NCBI RefSeq assembly: GCF_932276165.1
Contig: NC_063984.1
Coordinates: 2,239,501 to 2,303,500, forward strand
Length of the DNA stretch: 64,000 nt
Direction: 5' to 3'
Origin: Plutella xylostella
Lineage: Eukaryota > Arthropoda > Insecta > Lepidoptera > Plutellidae
In this document: positions 1 through 13,007 of the stretch, piece by piece
Numbering within the stretch: position 1 is the stretch's first letter
Layout: each line of letters opens with the position of its first letter
Translations under genes and position numbers: made by a program
The notes under the pieces: model-generated
Databases searched by the model: none
What the model was told of the DNA's origin: nothing
The model's input: the letters and a program-made list of their open reading frames with translations, nothing else

Positions 1-2189
1 ATTAGAACATACTGTAGAGTCTTGCTTTTATTGTTATGAGCAGGATTTATGGGTGGTGCGGAAATGGCTTTATTATTTAGCGGTTGCATTGAATTTTTTT
101 CTTGTTTAGTTTGATAAAACTAACTGTTTTATTCTCACAATGCATAAGTAAGCGTGTATTTATATACTTAGAGGTATTTATATAGAAAACAATAGTAAGT
201 ATAAAGAACGATAGTAATACCTAATATCCAAAAACTTACTCTTAAAGTCAAACGGATCAATCATAACCTCTTTGACCTGACTGTATTACGTTTCAATTCA
301 ATTGATTAGCTAATATTCGTATTAAGAACATTCCAGAGATGAACAATAACAACATAGTACTCGAGGGTTACTCACCGAAACCCTAGGCTTAGACGTGAAC
401 AAAGGAAAATGACCATTAAACCTTTGGGACTCCATTAACCCTGTAGAAACTGTCAGAGTTTCAACCCTAGAACAATCGCGTCAACTTCAATAATAGAAAC
501 TATGGGACAAAAGCGACACTACAAATTAATTTATTCATACTGTATTCAGAGGTCAGCACCCGGACGCTCAAAAATTTTACGACAAAGAAAAGTTAACGCT
601 GATACTATGTTATTATGGTTTAAAATGCGATGTAGAGATCCGGGGCTACGGTCGCGAATTCTAAATCAACTTTTTGCAGTAAAGAGTTTTGTGTTGATAG
701 CAGCAAGGCTAGTTTTACTTTGACAAGTGAATAATCAAATGCATTTTTATTATGCTAATTATGTGTGCTGCAATAATGTAAATGTAATTTTTATTTCCTA
801 TTATCATTTGTCGAGATAATGCCATTCAATACAGTTTAATCGTTCTGTTATAGTTTTTTGACGCTATTCTAGCGTTGTGAATTTAAAATGTGTATATTTT
901 TTTTTCAAAATTGGTCTCTTTTGTGTTGTCTTTTTTACAAATTTAATGTATTTTTAGTTTATAAAATATTGTATTTTATGAATCAGTCCAATTAAAATTG
1001 TAGGTTACAGCAGGGTCACTAGACCTATAAATACTGTATATTTAATTCAGCATTAATGATGTTACTCATCAAATAAACACCTGCTATTAAATTTACTACA
1101 GACAGGCAGACCTATGGTGGACGTAGTAGGTACACATAAAATCCATCTTTTAAATAATTATTTTCAAGTCTCAGAATCTTTACACACGGGTAGGGGTATA
1201 GGGAGGACATAATCTTATGCTCAGGTTGCAAAAGACTTATTTGTTAATAAAAAAATAAATAAATAATAAATAAAATTATTATATTATCATCATCTTGTGA
1301 TTTTTATGAAATACCTACTTAGATTCTCCGTAATCATTTTATTTCGATTTTCACACAAAATTCACTTCATCTTTGATTTAGATCTCCCATGATAAATTCG
1401 ATTCTAGTTTTTGCGTCAATTATACCTGGCATTAAGTCTATAGAGATTAGCCTCCTGCATTCAGAAATTATATGTCCAGCATGGAACAGTAACTTGCGGA
1501 TGATGATGTTAAAGAATAGCAAAGGTTTGTGTAATCTGATCATTATTCCTCCCAAGCTACCAGTCACCAGATACCTTTATTGCTTAACAAACTATTTGGG
1601 CAACACTTTGAGTTTAATTAAACTTGACAAGCTCATTGTACTTATAGAAAACGATCGAAACACCATTAATCTTTTTTCAACTTTGAACTATTCAAGTGAG
1701 AAGTTCTCAGTCACGGTTTATAGTAAGTCCGTATTTCTACCACTATTGTGTGCTTTTTGATTCCTGGCCACACTGCGCCGAAACAAGGGCCTTAATCAGG
1801 CGGTTTTGTCTTCGGTCCACGCCGCATTGTGCGCCTGACACGGCTGTTTTGCAAAACCTTTGATTGTAATGACCACATCAATTCAAGTTTGTTTCTTCCT
1901 TTGTTGGCTACTTGGCATTGGGACGGCTATTTCTTAAGACATATCAAATATCAAGTTGAGAAAAACACAAAAGAAATAATAACTGCAACAATATGTACAG
2001 TAAAAATCTACATGATACGCATAGAATTACATACACGAAATACCCCTGGAATAAAATTGTGGTCAAATATTACAGGATAAATTATATTTTGAATACATTT
2101 CTAATATTATCGGACGTGGATTTCAATTATTTGCCAATACGTTACCCATTCGAGTGAGGTTCTTGGGTTGTTCGATTGCGTCGTCTGGA

Positions 2190-2325
2190 GGGTTACTCTA
2201 TCTATACTGTCGAAAAACGAACGAGCTGTCTTGCAATCGGCACGTTTTGTACAACGAGATAGAGTCGTGGCTCGCGCAACAGCGCTCTGAAACTTAGTTT
2301 TTCGTCGTATAGTGTGACCCCCTTG
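2190..2325. mobile_element. MITE, family J copy 1
   Basis: A ~136-bp segment begins GGGTTACTCTAT and ends with the near-inverted ATAGTGTGACCCCC. Inside are inverted arms with TTTTTCGTC and GACGAAAAA-like words. A second copy in reverse orientation lies at 22973-23110 and shares the GAGATAGAGTCGTGGCTCGC core. Two copies with inverted ends suggest a non-autonomous DNA transposon. No clear target duplication was identified. Confidence 0.55.
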
Positions 2326-3463
2326 GCCCTATGCGGGCCCGTCCCGATGAAAATAAGTCTAAATAAATAACACTACAACTCATTGTAATGCTGCCTCCAC
2401 ACAATATATATTTTCTCCTCAATGCCCGCACTGAAATGGGGACAACCGAGCGGGAAAATGGAAATATACCCCACGTGCTCTGGCAATACTGAATTTATTC
2501 TAGATATTTTACAATATTTGAATATCTTGCTTTGTGATATTTTTGGTTAAAGAGAAAGTCCATAAATTATATACTAGCAAAAACACAGTTCTCAAAATAT
2601 TTACACAGCACAATACAAAATAGGGGATTTTCATGTTTCATTTATACTACCACATAATTAAAAAGTATCGTGGCTGATTACGATTCTCATATTTTTTATA
2701 ATTAGGTACATAGTTTCTTATAAAAAGGGCTTTCTTAAGTCATGTTCCATATAAATAAGCCAATACATGTTTCACATTTTCCTTTCTTTATCTAACAACA
2801 TTGTAACATAATTATACAGTAATGTAATCACATGTAGTAACGCTTTGATATGACATCTACATACCAGAAAGTGGTAGTTAAAACCCAGCTTAAATAGCAG
2901 AAGTAACAAGCCCAATTTCTCAGAAGACTATTAGAACAACAAATAAAACTGCCCACCGTAACACAACCACCATGCTTAGAATAAGCAACTACATAATAAT
3001 ATAATTATACCCTAGTATCTACATAAACACTTAGCATTTCACGAAATTTGTCTTAAAACCCTTAATAAAATGACGCCTGTCCAACTAATAATTTATTCAG
3101 ACGTCAGGACCGTATTTCCTACAAGAAAAGGGGTAAGTTGATATAAAACAATACGGTAAGAGGACGGATAAAAATGCCCCCAAACGGAACTGGCCTCATC
3201 GAGAGTACTCACAATTATAATGGTCTCATAAAACAGAATTTTGTTTTGTCAGTCTTGGCCAGATCTTAGAATAAGAATGATAGCTGTTTTTATAAAATAG
3301 ACACATTATGCCTTTCGGTGACAGAGAGGCGCAATAGTATATTAAATTTTATCCTCGTACCATAGACTCGGAGTTGTAATGAATTAATAAACCCCGCTTC
3401 GCAAAACCGACCTGTTTGGCCACCTCTAAAGTTTAGTCTTTAGACCTTTAGAAATTTCAACTA

Positions 3464-3695
3464 CACTCACGGGCAATGAAAAGGTTCCATTGATAAAAGC
3501 ACCAAATTACTTCTAAACGGAAAATGCTTGCTTAATAACGCCTTCTGCTAAATTTTATTACATTTAATAGAGCATCAGGATATTATCAACTAAAAACGAT
3601 AATATTTTGTTCAAATTTTTTATTAAATGTTTTAATAATTGGGGTCGTTTGGTGTTGGAATTTTGAGAGTGGAACTTTTTCACTGCCCATGAGTG
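3464..3695. mobile_element. MITE, family A copy 1 (TA-flanked)
   Basis: A 232-bp element is flanked by TA on both sides. It starts CACTCACGGGCAATGAAAAG and ends with the inverted TTTTTCACTGCCCATGAGTG. It is non-coding. TA duplication and terminal inverted repeats of ~25 bp point to a Tc1/mariner-mobilised MITE. Related copies occur at 4419-4651, 20938-21128, 30951-31443, 36734-37389, 38441-38634, from 47553, and as a right end at 10090-10148. Confidence 0.75.
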
Positions 3696-4418
3696 TATAT
3701 ACTTCATGAACTCACTGTATTAAAAATTACACTCCCACAAGGCGTAATTATTAAATTGAAAATTGTGTTTTTGCGCGACAATAGAAGGGGTCGGATAGAT
3801 GGCCCTCGGGGACCCTTTAATTTGCTACCGAGAAAACTGTGAAACAAACTCTACGTACCTATTTCTTTCATTTTACAATGTTGCCAGACTGAAATTAAAA
3901 ATAATAGCTGGGATAACTAAGCAATTACGGCTTAGTTTTGATAAATTGTTGCCTACAAGCCATTTTACACTAGTTTGCCATTTATAAGGTTAGTTAATTA
4001 GCTACAAAAATATGTTTTATGAGTTGTTTACTTTAACCACTAACTCATTAAAATGCTAGGTTTGATTATTCAGTTGCGCTCTATTATAATTCAAGATACT
4101 TAGGTCGGTAAAGTAATTCCTACATAAAGAAACCAATTACACTTAAGATATTTGGATATTCTAATAATTTCTGGTGATCATTAAAAATCAGTGTTCTAGT
4201 AAGCGACTCGTTTAACGCAGGAAATAAAAAAAAGATGTTTGCTGAAAATTTACTGAATTTGAATTATATATCATCATCCTCATCCTCAGCCTGTAATCTT
4301 TGCAGCTGGACATCAACACGCTGTTTTAGGCCTTCCTAATCCCATCCAGCCACTGTCAAGTTTGAATTTGAATATATATATAGTATAATTTGACATTCAT
4401 TTCTTTGAGAGTCTACTA

Positions 4419-4651
4419 CACTCACGGGCAATGAAAAGGTTCCCCTGAGAAACGTACCAAATTACTCCTAAACGGTAAAGGCTATCTTAATGACGCCTTC
4501 TGTAACATTTAAGTACATTTAATAGAGCCTCAGGATATTACCAACTAAAAACGGTATTATTTTGTTCAAATTTTAAATTACATGTTTGAAAAAATAGGGG
4601 TCCTTTAGTGTCGGTATTTTAAGAGCGGAACTATTTTATTGCCCGTGAGTT
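4419..4651. mobile_element. MITE, family A copy 2
   Basis: This is a second full-length copy of the CACTCACGGGCAATG family, lying less than 1 kb from copy 1 in the same orientation. Internal words such as ATTTAATAGAGC and CAGGATATTA are shared with copy 1. The right terminus has a substitution (GTGAGTTTA for GTGAGTGTA). It is non-coding. Confidence 0.7.
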
Positions 4652-5762
4652 TATTTTATTTCCAGAACAGTAGTTGCAAAAACCTTCGTAGTTGCATCTC
4701 TCTTCTGGGTCATACTGCAAACCTAGTAATAGGTGACCACGAGCTGAAGTCTCTAACGAGATAGGCAGGATAAAACATGAATATGTATCTAATTCTCACT
4801 CTTTTACTGTCATCTTCATCATCATCAGCCGATATAATAATTATCGGGATTCAATCAAAATATTTTTTTCTGCTTTCGAAAATCAAGATGATCCCTGAGT
4901 CTACCCGTTTCAGCCGCTTACTATAGCCGGTAGGTATAGGTAGGTACCTTTTTTAACAGACTGTATATTTTATATCGCTGTATCCGTCAAACACTGCTAT
5001 TATTTATAACTATACTCTGTCCATTATATTATTGGTTTTTAGACAGTTGAAATCCCATACATTTTTGACGACTGCAAAGGAAAACCAACTTTACTTACCA
5101 GACATAAGGAAACGTCTAAAATACAATAACATAGTGGAAGCTCTATAGTGCTCACTCTCATGAAGGTAAAACGTGGTTTGGAAGAAACAATTTGGTGTGA
5201 TCATTGACTTGCGCTGCTCCCAAAGAAAAAGGAGACGCATCATAAAATGTTGGCATGTATATCTAAAATGTCAATGTTTGTAATGCGAATACGATTTGAT
5301 CTAGATTTTTTATTAAAGTCGTTGTCGTTTTTAAAAGGCGATGATTTCTAATTATGTACCGCCAGAGCTTTTTTTTAATTTCGTAAAAGACGCCGGTAGA
5401 TCTTTATAAAGCACTTAGTGGTAGGTGTTACCACTTTCACTGTTCTTTTTGAACGCAAACTTAATTGTAGTAAGCTAGTTGCTATTTCTTGATAACTTAC
5501 CACCTAAACTACCCAATTTATCAAACTGTTCATTTTCTCCACCGTGTGAATTTTATAAGTAGGTATGATAAAGAAAATATACCAATATAGGCACTACAGT
5601 TATCCCCAAAATAAAGTACCTCCTTATTATAAAATGCTGTTTCCTTATGGAAACTTTCATAAGTATCTTTCTAAAGAAAACCCACTCCAAACTCAGTTAA
5701 GTACTTGTACTACTGTTCAGGTTATAAGGAAAACAAAGTTTTAAAATAAAAACAGTTTCGTG

Positions 5763-5768
5763 TTTATT
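5763..5768 (-). terminator. candidate polyadenylation signal of Dichaete
   Basis: TTTATT on the plus strand gives AATAAA on the minus strand. This is the nearest such hexamer downstream of the Dichaete stop codon and would give a 3' UTR of roughly 650 nt. AATAAA is frequent by chance in AT-rich DNA, so this is only a candidate. Confidence 0.3.
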
Positions 5769-6421
5769 TTGTATGGCATTAACAAAGTTTCTCAAATACT
5801 TTAATACATCGTTGGTAGTGACATCGATTTAATTTTAATAATCATAATTATATACATGCACTCTAAGTACCTAAATTAAAGTTACTAATTTACAAATAGT
5901 CAATAATATCTACAAAATACTAGGAATCAATAAATAAAATACACAGTCCTTCTGTACTGATCAAACCGCCATAGCGGTTGAAGAAATAATTAAACTCAAC
6001 AACACATTAATTAAAGACAAAAGGAATAGAGTAACATTTACGAAACAAATAAAGTCCTCATCTTAGCTAACGTAGAGACATTCATAGACAATAATCTCTT
6101 TTTGGTTTAAATCTCACTTGAGAACTAACTCAGCTCAATAATTCAACGACACTGATGGTCGAATAAAATCACAGTAAAACCGATCCGGCCCACACGGGCC
6201 AATTTTACTTACGCTCGAAATATTTACAGAACACTTTGATATGACGAATCGTCCCACGCCGTTTCCCGACGCCTTTACAAGTTGACTAAAGCGCTAGAAT
6301 ATATTCAATAAATTAATGTCCAATACATGACGATAAACCTTTCACAGTTCACAACACTCTACTAAAGTCTGTCTCGACGGTCTTCCTCTCGGCTGGTCCC
6401 TCAAGGAAGGTGGGTCGGTCT

Positions 6422-7135
6422 TCAATAGATGACGGAGACGGGTCTCCGCAGCTCGTCGTGGGGGCTGTGTTGGGCGCCGGCGGGGGACGCGGGGGACGGC
6501 GGCGCGCCGTAGCCGTGGAACAGCGGGGACGGGAACGGCTTGGGGGGCGCCGCCGGGGACGTGTACAGCGACGAGTAGAACGACGAGACCACGGCCGCTG
6601 CCGACGACGACGACACCGGCAGCTTCTCCGCCGGCGCCATCAGCTTGGAGAACTGCAGGTGGTCCAGCTGGTGCGGGAAGTACGGCGGCACGGAGTGGTA
6701 CGGGAGCCCGTCCAGGTGGCCCACGGCCTGCGGGCCCGCGAAGTACGGCAGCGGGAAGCTGGGGAAGGCCTGCGGCGCGCCCTGCGTGGCTGGCTTGGGC
6801 TTCCGGCGCGGCCGGTACTTGTAGTCGGGGTGCTCCTTCATGTGCAGCGCGCGCAGACGCTTCGCCTCATCAATGAAGGGACGCTTCTGCATCTCTGACA
6901 GCAGCTTCCACTCGGCCCCCAGCCGCTTCGAGATCTCGGAGTTGTGCATCTTGGGGTTGTCCTTGGCAATCTGGCGCCGCTGCAGCCGCGACCACACCAT
7001 GAAGGCGTTCATCGGCCGCTTGATGTGTCCCTCGGACTGCGGCGACGTGGCCGGCAGCGGCTGGTGCGACGAGTAGTCCTGCAGCATGCCAGGGTGCATC
7101 GAGAACGCGTACGGATGGTGACTCAGAGTCGACAT
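6422..7135 (-). CDS. D: Dichaete, SoxB HMG-box transcription factor
   Basis: Encodes 237 residues in a single exon. The HMG box spans about residues 37-112, contains RPMNAFMVWSRLQRRQIAKD and ends in the SoxB tail HMKEHPDYKYRPRRKPK. The start MSTLSHHPY, the downstream segment with SSFYSSLY and the C-terminus LRRPVSVIY parallel fruit-fly Dichaete, which also lacks introns. By family knowledge it is a nuclear factor that bends DNA at CAATG-type sites and acts in segmentation, CNS midline and neuroblast patterning. The start is the first ATG, with A at -3. The gene is strikingly GC-rich and proline/alanine/serine-rich after the box, unlike the AT-rich surroundings. It is shorter than fly Dichaete because the long low-complexity N-terminal region is missing. 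SoxNeuro is the main alternative but the two ends favour Dichaete. Confidence 0.93.
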   Translation of the reverse strand: MSTLSHHPYAFSMHPGMLQDYSSHQPLPATSPQSEGHIKRPMNAFMVWSRLQRRQIAKDNPKMHNSEISKRLGAEWKLLSEMQKRPFIDEAKRLRALHMKEHPDYKYRPRRKPKPATQGAPQAFPSFPLPYFAGPQAVGHLDGLPYHSVPPYFPHQLDHLQFSKLMAPAEKLPVSSSSAAAVVSSFYSSLYTSPAAPPKPFPSPLFHGYGAPPSPASPAGAQHSPHDELRRPVSVIY

Positions 7136-7520
7136 GTTGATTTGTTTTAAAGAAAATAAACAGGCTTATTGATATTCTGTTAGAGCATTAACTCTAAAGA
7201 ACAAGTATGGCACAAGTATAATGAGCACAGGTGGAACAAGTGATTGTATCGCGTCGAGGTCGAGCGCTAGACTGACGAAATAATGTGAGTCTCGCATGGA
7301 TCTCGGGCGAAGGAGGCGTGGCCTGGGCGGCCGGGCGGCGGCCAATCACTGCGCAGGAAATAAACTCTGCCCCCACCTTTCGTTTTTGCTCTTTCTTTGT
7401 CGCTCTCGTGATAGTTTTGGTGCTGAATGTTTTGTCTCTGTCGGGCCACCCCGCGCCGTGGTGCGGAACACAAGACAGCTGTTTAGAAGCATGTCGCTGC
7501 TCCAAAACATGCAATGTTCT
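7136..7520 (-). promoter_or_regulatory. probable 5' UTR and promoter of Dichaete
   Basis: A GC-rich island immediately upstream of the start codon includes an inverted CCAAT box (CGGCCAATCACTG on the plus strand near 7338) and a GGGCGGCCGGGCGG-like tract at about 7327-7341. A TCAGT initiator-like word on the minus strand lies at 7271-7275. No convincing TATA box was seen. Position and composition, not a proven start site, support the call. The overlapping open frames on both strands look like by-products of GC richness. Confidence 0.4.
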
Positions 7521-7857
7521 AAAACGTTAATTTACAATTTTATTTAGAAAATATTTATTTGTATTGATTACCTATATATTATTCATTTTGTTTGAGTAGA
7601 AGTAACCTGTATAGATTATTCGTATAAACAGAAAATATTTACTAAAGTATGTAAATTAAAATAAAAAGAGGAATACATATGTGCCTAATTGCCTATATAA
7701 AAAATACCCAACATAGTCGAAGGATTTTGAAATTCCTTGCATAAACATCACGATTACTGCAAGCCAATCAAATATACTAACATACCTTTCTTACGACCAG
7801 ATATGACACAATTGTTCTTTAAGTATATCTGTCTGTAGCATATACCTATCTGTTTTG

Positions 7858-7990
7858 AAGACCAAATGGTGTAGTGGTTAGTGATCCTGACTGCTATCCC
7901 GAAGGTTCCAGGTTCGATTCCCAGCCGGGCAGATATTTGATGAAAGATAGGTATTCGTACCAACTTGGGTCTTGGATGTTAAATAATATA
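7858..7990 (+). mobile_element. tRNA-derived SINE, partial
   Basis: A tRNA-like head carries an A box (TGGTGTAGTGG, 7867-7877) and a B box (GGTTCGATTCC, 7911-7921). It is followed by the family's body words CAGATATTTG and GGGTCTTGGATGT. The SINE at 31159-31429 has the same order (A box, B box, CAGATA, GGTCTTGGATGT), so both belong to one pol-III SINE family. The anticodon arm is not tRNA-like enough for a functional tRNA. The 3' part is truncated or diverged. Confidence 0.7.
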
Positions 7991-10089
7991 ATAAACAGAC
8001 AAAAAATATTAAAAAACATCAGTTACCCGTCTTTCAAGCGGCATAGTGATAAGCTCAGAAAGCGTTATGCGGTGTTTAAGACAAAACACAACCATAACGG
8101 AATGACCATCATAAAAATATTGTACCATTCTGTATCCCATCATAAAAGCCATACTATTCGCACCATCCAACTACTAAAAGTTATAAACTCCCAACAATCG
8201 CCTAAACTTATACAACCTTACTCCGTATTGGATAAGGTTCGTTTCTGGGTAACAGTGAAGATTTATTTTCTATCACTATCATAATTTCATTGTTTTGAAC
8301 CACGGCCTTAACATTATAGAGTTTCTAAGAAGCAAGTGCCAACTTTAGTGCCTAATAAAATAATTATTTCCCTTTCTTGCAATAGTTAATCTCTGTTTTA
8401 CGACCGCAGTTTTCAAGTCTCTTTATAAAGGAGAGAACAATAACATATCTAAGTGTAAATTTATTTATAAGCACACTATAGGATAGGTAAGTGATAATTT
8501 GATTCCATATTTGAGACTAGTAGTGACATCTCTTGAGCATTTTTAAGTTGAATTCTTATAAGAATTTTATAGGAGCGCCCAGGAGCGCCAGACATTTTAT
8601 GTAGGTAAGTACCCGAACGGAAAACACAACCAGTTTAAAAACAAATTTAAATCACATGTTAAGTAAATAATTAATACCTATTATTTAACATTATATGGGT
8701 ATAATTAAAAAATACTTTACCACAGCATAATTAACTTAAACTTTTGTCTAGGTACCTATTTCATTAGTCTCCTTTAAATTTTAAAGAAATTAAATTAAAA
8801 TCGGTCCTCCTTGAGCTACTTTTACAAAGGAAACAGCATAAACTAGAAAAAAAACTAACAACAAAACCTAAATAACAGACAAACAACTGTGAAGTCCACA
8901 GTCCTTTTATCTTTTCCTAATGACCAATAATTCAAACAATATTAACAATAAACCAAACAATCCCAAACTTTATTAGCTATTGTTAATCCACTTTGTCAAG
9001 CCGGTGTGTCTTTCTTAGAACACTGATATATACAATTTTAACTGTAAAATCGGCGGCTAAGTTTGAATTAAGAACAATTACAGATATTATTAAGTATACC
9101 ATGAAAGGACCAACGGTCTTTGAAACAAAGGTGTCCGTTAAGACGGCACGCTTTAGAGTCTTATTTAGACTTAGTTCGCTTGTAACCGCCGCGCCGCCCT
9201 TGGCCCTTGGGGTATTTATTGGGCAAAAAACGGTTTTGTCAAATCTCAAAACAAAAGATGTAATTTACGATTCTGGGTTGTTGGCTGTGTGTTTGAAACA
9301 TTTGGTTGTTTCATTAACTCAATCTTTTAGATTATCTATTTATTATTAAAAACTCTAATTTTTAGTATCTACGATGATTAAAGTTACACAGTTACTACTT
9401 ATAGTGCCTGTGTTTTTAATACTTTGTTTGTTTTTACTTTTGCAAACTCTTTGTTCACGACAATAGGTATTCAAAAGGTAACGGGACACGGACGACCGTA
9501 TCGCCAATTTATGATGATGATGTCCTCTTTGTCGTATCTGACAACAGCGACTCTCGCTACACTCTGTTATGTGCTCTTATGTGGCTGGCAAGTCCGAACT
9601 TCGTCTTGATCACCCTGTCACACTGAGCTCAGTAGAGATGTCCCAGCTGAGCTTTCTTCACTTCCCATGTAACCGTATACTCTATATTATACCTATTTCC
9701 GAGCTTTTATACATCGCTATCTCTCCTCACTCCCAACCTCTTCCTCACTGATGTAACCACTACCTACCCCTTATAAGAGTCTCTGAAATACGGAAATACA
9801 TAGAGTATTTTTTATATGTTTTTTAAGAGTTGGCGCACCTAATTACTTATTCCGCGACACTAGCACAATGCGCCCGGAGTCAGCCCACACTGCCGATGAA
9901 CACAAATAGCTCCAAGGGTTGGTTGCGCTTCGGTACTGTACGTTTCTTTACTGTTGAGTACGTTTGGTCACAAATTTGCTGAAAAATTTGTATGTAGAGA
10001 ATTAGTATGGTAAGATTAATTTTCATGAACAACTTTTGTTCTACAACTTTTGAAAAGAGCGAAAAAAATACTTATGTAAATATTGTATT

Positions 10090-10148
10090 AAAAAAGTTCC
10101 TGAAATTGGGCCCATTTTGTGTATGGAACTTTTTATTGTTCGTGAGTG
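10090..10148. mobile_element. MITE family A, right-end remnant
   Basis: The sequence GGAACTTTTTATTGTTCGTGAGTG followed by TA matches the right terminus of the family A MITE described at 3464-3695, in the same orientation. No left end was found within the expected 250 bp, so this is a truncated copy. Confidence 0.5.
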
Positions 10149-11104
10149 TAAAATAATGCACCCTACTTATGGAAATCGGTTGGTTGTAGGTTGCTCAGTA
10201 GTGTAAGCGCCCGCTTCTTACGCTAGAGAGTTCTTTGAAATTTCAGTACAATTTATAGGTACCATCGATTGCGCTTACGGTGAAGGAAAATATCGTGAGT
10301 AAACCTGCATATCTACATTTAGCACATTTGCATATGTGAATGTGGTGGGAATTGGTCCGAGATTAGGAAGTCCAGGCGAGAGAACCAAGGGCAGGCACCT
10401 TCACCCTCACAAATAATAATAGAATAGTGTAAAATACCTTCTTATCATTAACTAGCAACCAAACACGAGCACACCCAGACGCGAAGTCCCCAGTTCGAGT
10501 CCCGGCACAGACAAAGCCTCGCTGCACAATGTTTGCCGCGCGAATGCCTATTCGCCCCATCTTCCTATTTAATTTACTCAAATTTCCCATGACACCTCGC
10601 CGACATATTATTATGGCTTTTGCCCTTTTTCTGAGCTGCACTGTGGTTCCGTACTGGATGTATGTAGATGTTAATTAGGGGTGAACTGTAAAACAGCCTT
10701 CCAGAGTGAGGTATCAACTGTACCTTTTAGGTACACCTATGGGCCCTATGGCGCATCCTGGGCAGACAGACACAACTGATATTTTTTATAACCTCACCAC
10801 GATGGTGAAAACCCTGACTCGGTTTTAGAATTTGCTATCGGCACACAAAAATGAAGAAGAAGAATACGGGAGGCAAGAGGCAAAGACATAGAAATTGGCA
10901 AATGGGGTTCAGCAATGATTCTGACTAAAACTTTCCAATTTAAACCTGATGAAATGGGTAACATATATTTCAAAAAAAAAAATGAAAAAATCTATCACAA
11001 CAAATATAAAGAGATAAAGACAGTCACTTCCAAATTAGCCAATCACAGTACGCAATATACTACCTACAGCGCGGCCAAAGTTAACCAACGCAATAACAAC
11101 CATG

Positions 11105-11215
11105 TAGTAATATATCTTTATTATTGTACATAAAATACTTAAAATAACATTTAAGCCTTAAAATCTATAATACAATAAGGGCGGCCTTATCTCTTCCAGG
11201 CAACCCTACGAGCTA
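11105..11215 (-). mobile_element. LINE 3'-end fragment (AATAAAG / GGCCGCC family)
   Basis: On the minus strand the order is CTTAGCTCGTAGGGTTGCC, GGAAGAGATAAGGCCGCCCT, TATTGTA, then AATAAAGATA. The same order of words recurs on the minus strand at 43865-43995, 54935-55040 and 62341-62430 and on the plus strand at 37235-37350 and 61440-61570. These look like 5'-truncated 3' ends of one non-LTR retrotransposon family. The clade was not identified. Confidence 0.5.
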
Positions 11216-13007
11216 AGAGATACAATTTTGAATATAAATGAGATCCATGGTTAACCAATCCCCGTGTTTAACCCTACCGTAGCAGCAACACCAGTGGGCC
11301 CATAGGTAGATGAGAAATCGGAATATCCATTATTTTTCTGCACAAATGCACCGCAGTAATGGGTTAGTCTGCTCCGACAATATGACATTGTGCTCCCGGC
11401 AACGCTGTAGATAGGCCATAGGCAATCGGAATAATTACAGGTTGATAACTAATTAACTAATTGATGTGTGCTTATAAGTTGTAGATTGGGTTGATGTTTA
11501 TCTTAGTTACCTAATCATACCATCAACTACCGTACCACCATCGGACATGTAATCAACAATCCTTGGGAGCATTGCTTATTCATATATTTTTTAGAATCAC
11601 TTAGCATTAACAGGTATAGCAATATCTCAGCTCCTTAAAAGGATCACCAGGATATTATTATCCCTTCAATCAACTTATTGCAACAAACTCGTGCCAAAAT
11701 AGAAAAAAAATAACAAAAGACTGCTTTTAATTAAAAACCAAAAAGGATATTAAATGGCCATTAGCTCCAGTACTTCACTAGTCTTTCAGACGAACCGGAA
11801 AGCCTAGGGCATCTAGGGCTGAGCGGTGACGAAGTCCGCCGGTACATTAATTGTCTAAGTGAATAATAGACTTGTTATCATTACACAACCCTAGGACACT
11901 CGACAAGGGAGGGTGTATGCTCGATTTTGGAGTTTAAGTTCCGAGAGAGACAGTTCAAATTGGAATGTATCTAGGTTTTGTATAGAAAAAGTTAGGGTGA
12001 GGTTCAGTTGGACTAGTATCGTTTATAGACCAGGTTTAATAGGGTTTTAAGTGTTTTAACATGGTTTTTGACTATTCGATATTTATACAATAACTTAATA
12101 CTGTGTTAAACATCTGTTTTTTTAATACAATTTCTGCTCTACAGCCTCCTCATACCATTATCTATTCATCAACAAGATATTTTTTCCTTCAAAATCAGTT
12201 TAGGTAGATAATTTAGATTCTCAATAAATAATAATTATTGTGGATTCCATTTCCTGTCTTAAAATAAAAAAAATCAAGAGGGACTAGCCGATGGTCCTAA
12301 TTAAAATCTAGCCTTTTATTAGTTGCAAATGCAATACATCTCGACACCCTCCCATTTTCTCTAGTGTCGGTACAGTCAAGTATACTACAAATTTAAGATA
12401 TGAATTTAGAATGTAACTCTTATTTACACGTCACACTGTCTTATTTCCAAGTATTTTCTTACATCACTCGCGATGGCTCTTTTCATGCACCCCAGTCTAA
12501 AATTCAGTTCTAGCTGTCCCTGACTGTACTATAGGTTTCTCATAAGATTCTTAATACGATCGCCATAAGTTCTATATTCAACTGTAAGACTAATGCTGAG
12601 GTATTTAATACCAAGTGTCTAGTAGTTACATGTGAAACTTTAGTTTTCAGTTGCCGTATGTGTGCATTAGTCATTATTTCTGAGGGTTAATTAGAAAGTT
12701 TGACTTATAAACTTTGTAAGAGCAAAAACTTTTGCTTGTACAAGTTAGGTAGAAGTAAAAACTAAAGCTCGCATAGAGTGAGGGAAGCACGGTGAAGCCT
12801 TAATGAGACTTTATCTAGACATGGGTACTTATAAAATTATGCGCCTTTTTAAAGATGGTGTAAAAAGTTTAAATCACCTAATTAAAAGCAAAACTTCAGC
12901 CCAACTCAGACGTGTGTTATTTTTAAAGCTATTGTAAGTACGTAGGTAAGTTTAATTCGTGATTTCTTAATTTATAATTTATTTTCGGTGCAGAAATATT
13001 ATATTAT

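Larger units (their letters stand above)
1..5700. other. gene-free AT-rich intergenic stretch
   Basis: No coding region is supported here. The open frames are short, lack known domains and often begin at non-ATG codons. The stretch holds MITE copies listed separately (2190-2325, 3464-3695, 4419-4651). It also holds a short trinucleotide-rich fragment at about 4268-4345 that resembles a LINE 3' end, and an A/T-simple tract near 1240-1275. Nothing else recognisable was seen. It lies downstream of the Dichaete gene, so distal enhancers are possible, but I cannot identify any. Confidence 0.6.
7991..12997. other. intergenic stretch, no gene recognised
   Basis: No protein with a recognisable domain is encoded. 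Identified contents are the family A MITE right end (10090-10148) and a LINE 3'-end fragment on the minus strand (11105-11215). A tRNA-B-box-like word at about 10494-10506 lacks a matching A box. The segment 8990-9250 has moderate complexity and overlapping short open frames on both strands but no known motif. Confidence 0.5.

Noticed and set aside
1389..2080. Plus-strand open frames near 1.4-2.1 kb
   Set aside because: They have atypical composition, no domain and no splice evidence; probably chance.
6410..7150. Long plus-strand open frames opposite Dichaete
   Set aside because: They are GC-rich antisense shadows of the Sox coding sequence with arginine-rich nonsense composition.
7858..7930. 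Functional tRNA gene
   Set aside because: A and B boxes are present but the cloverleaf stems do not pair well and the sequence continues into a SINE body shared with 31159-31429.
7874..8284. 136-codon open frame downstream of the SINE head
   Set aside because: It starts inside the tRNA-derived region at a non-ATG codon and has no domain or codon bias.
10490..10520. B-box-like word AGTTCGAGTCCCGG as another SINE
   Set aside because: No A box at the right distance and no family body words; it could be a relic but is unsupported.
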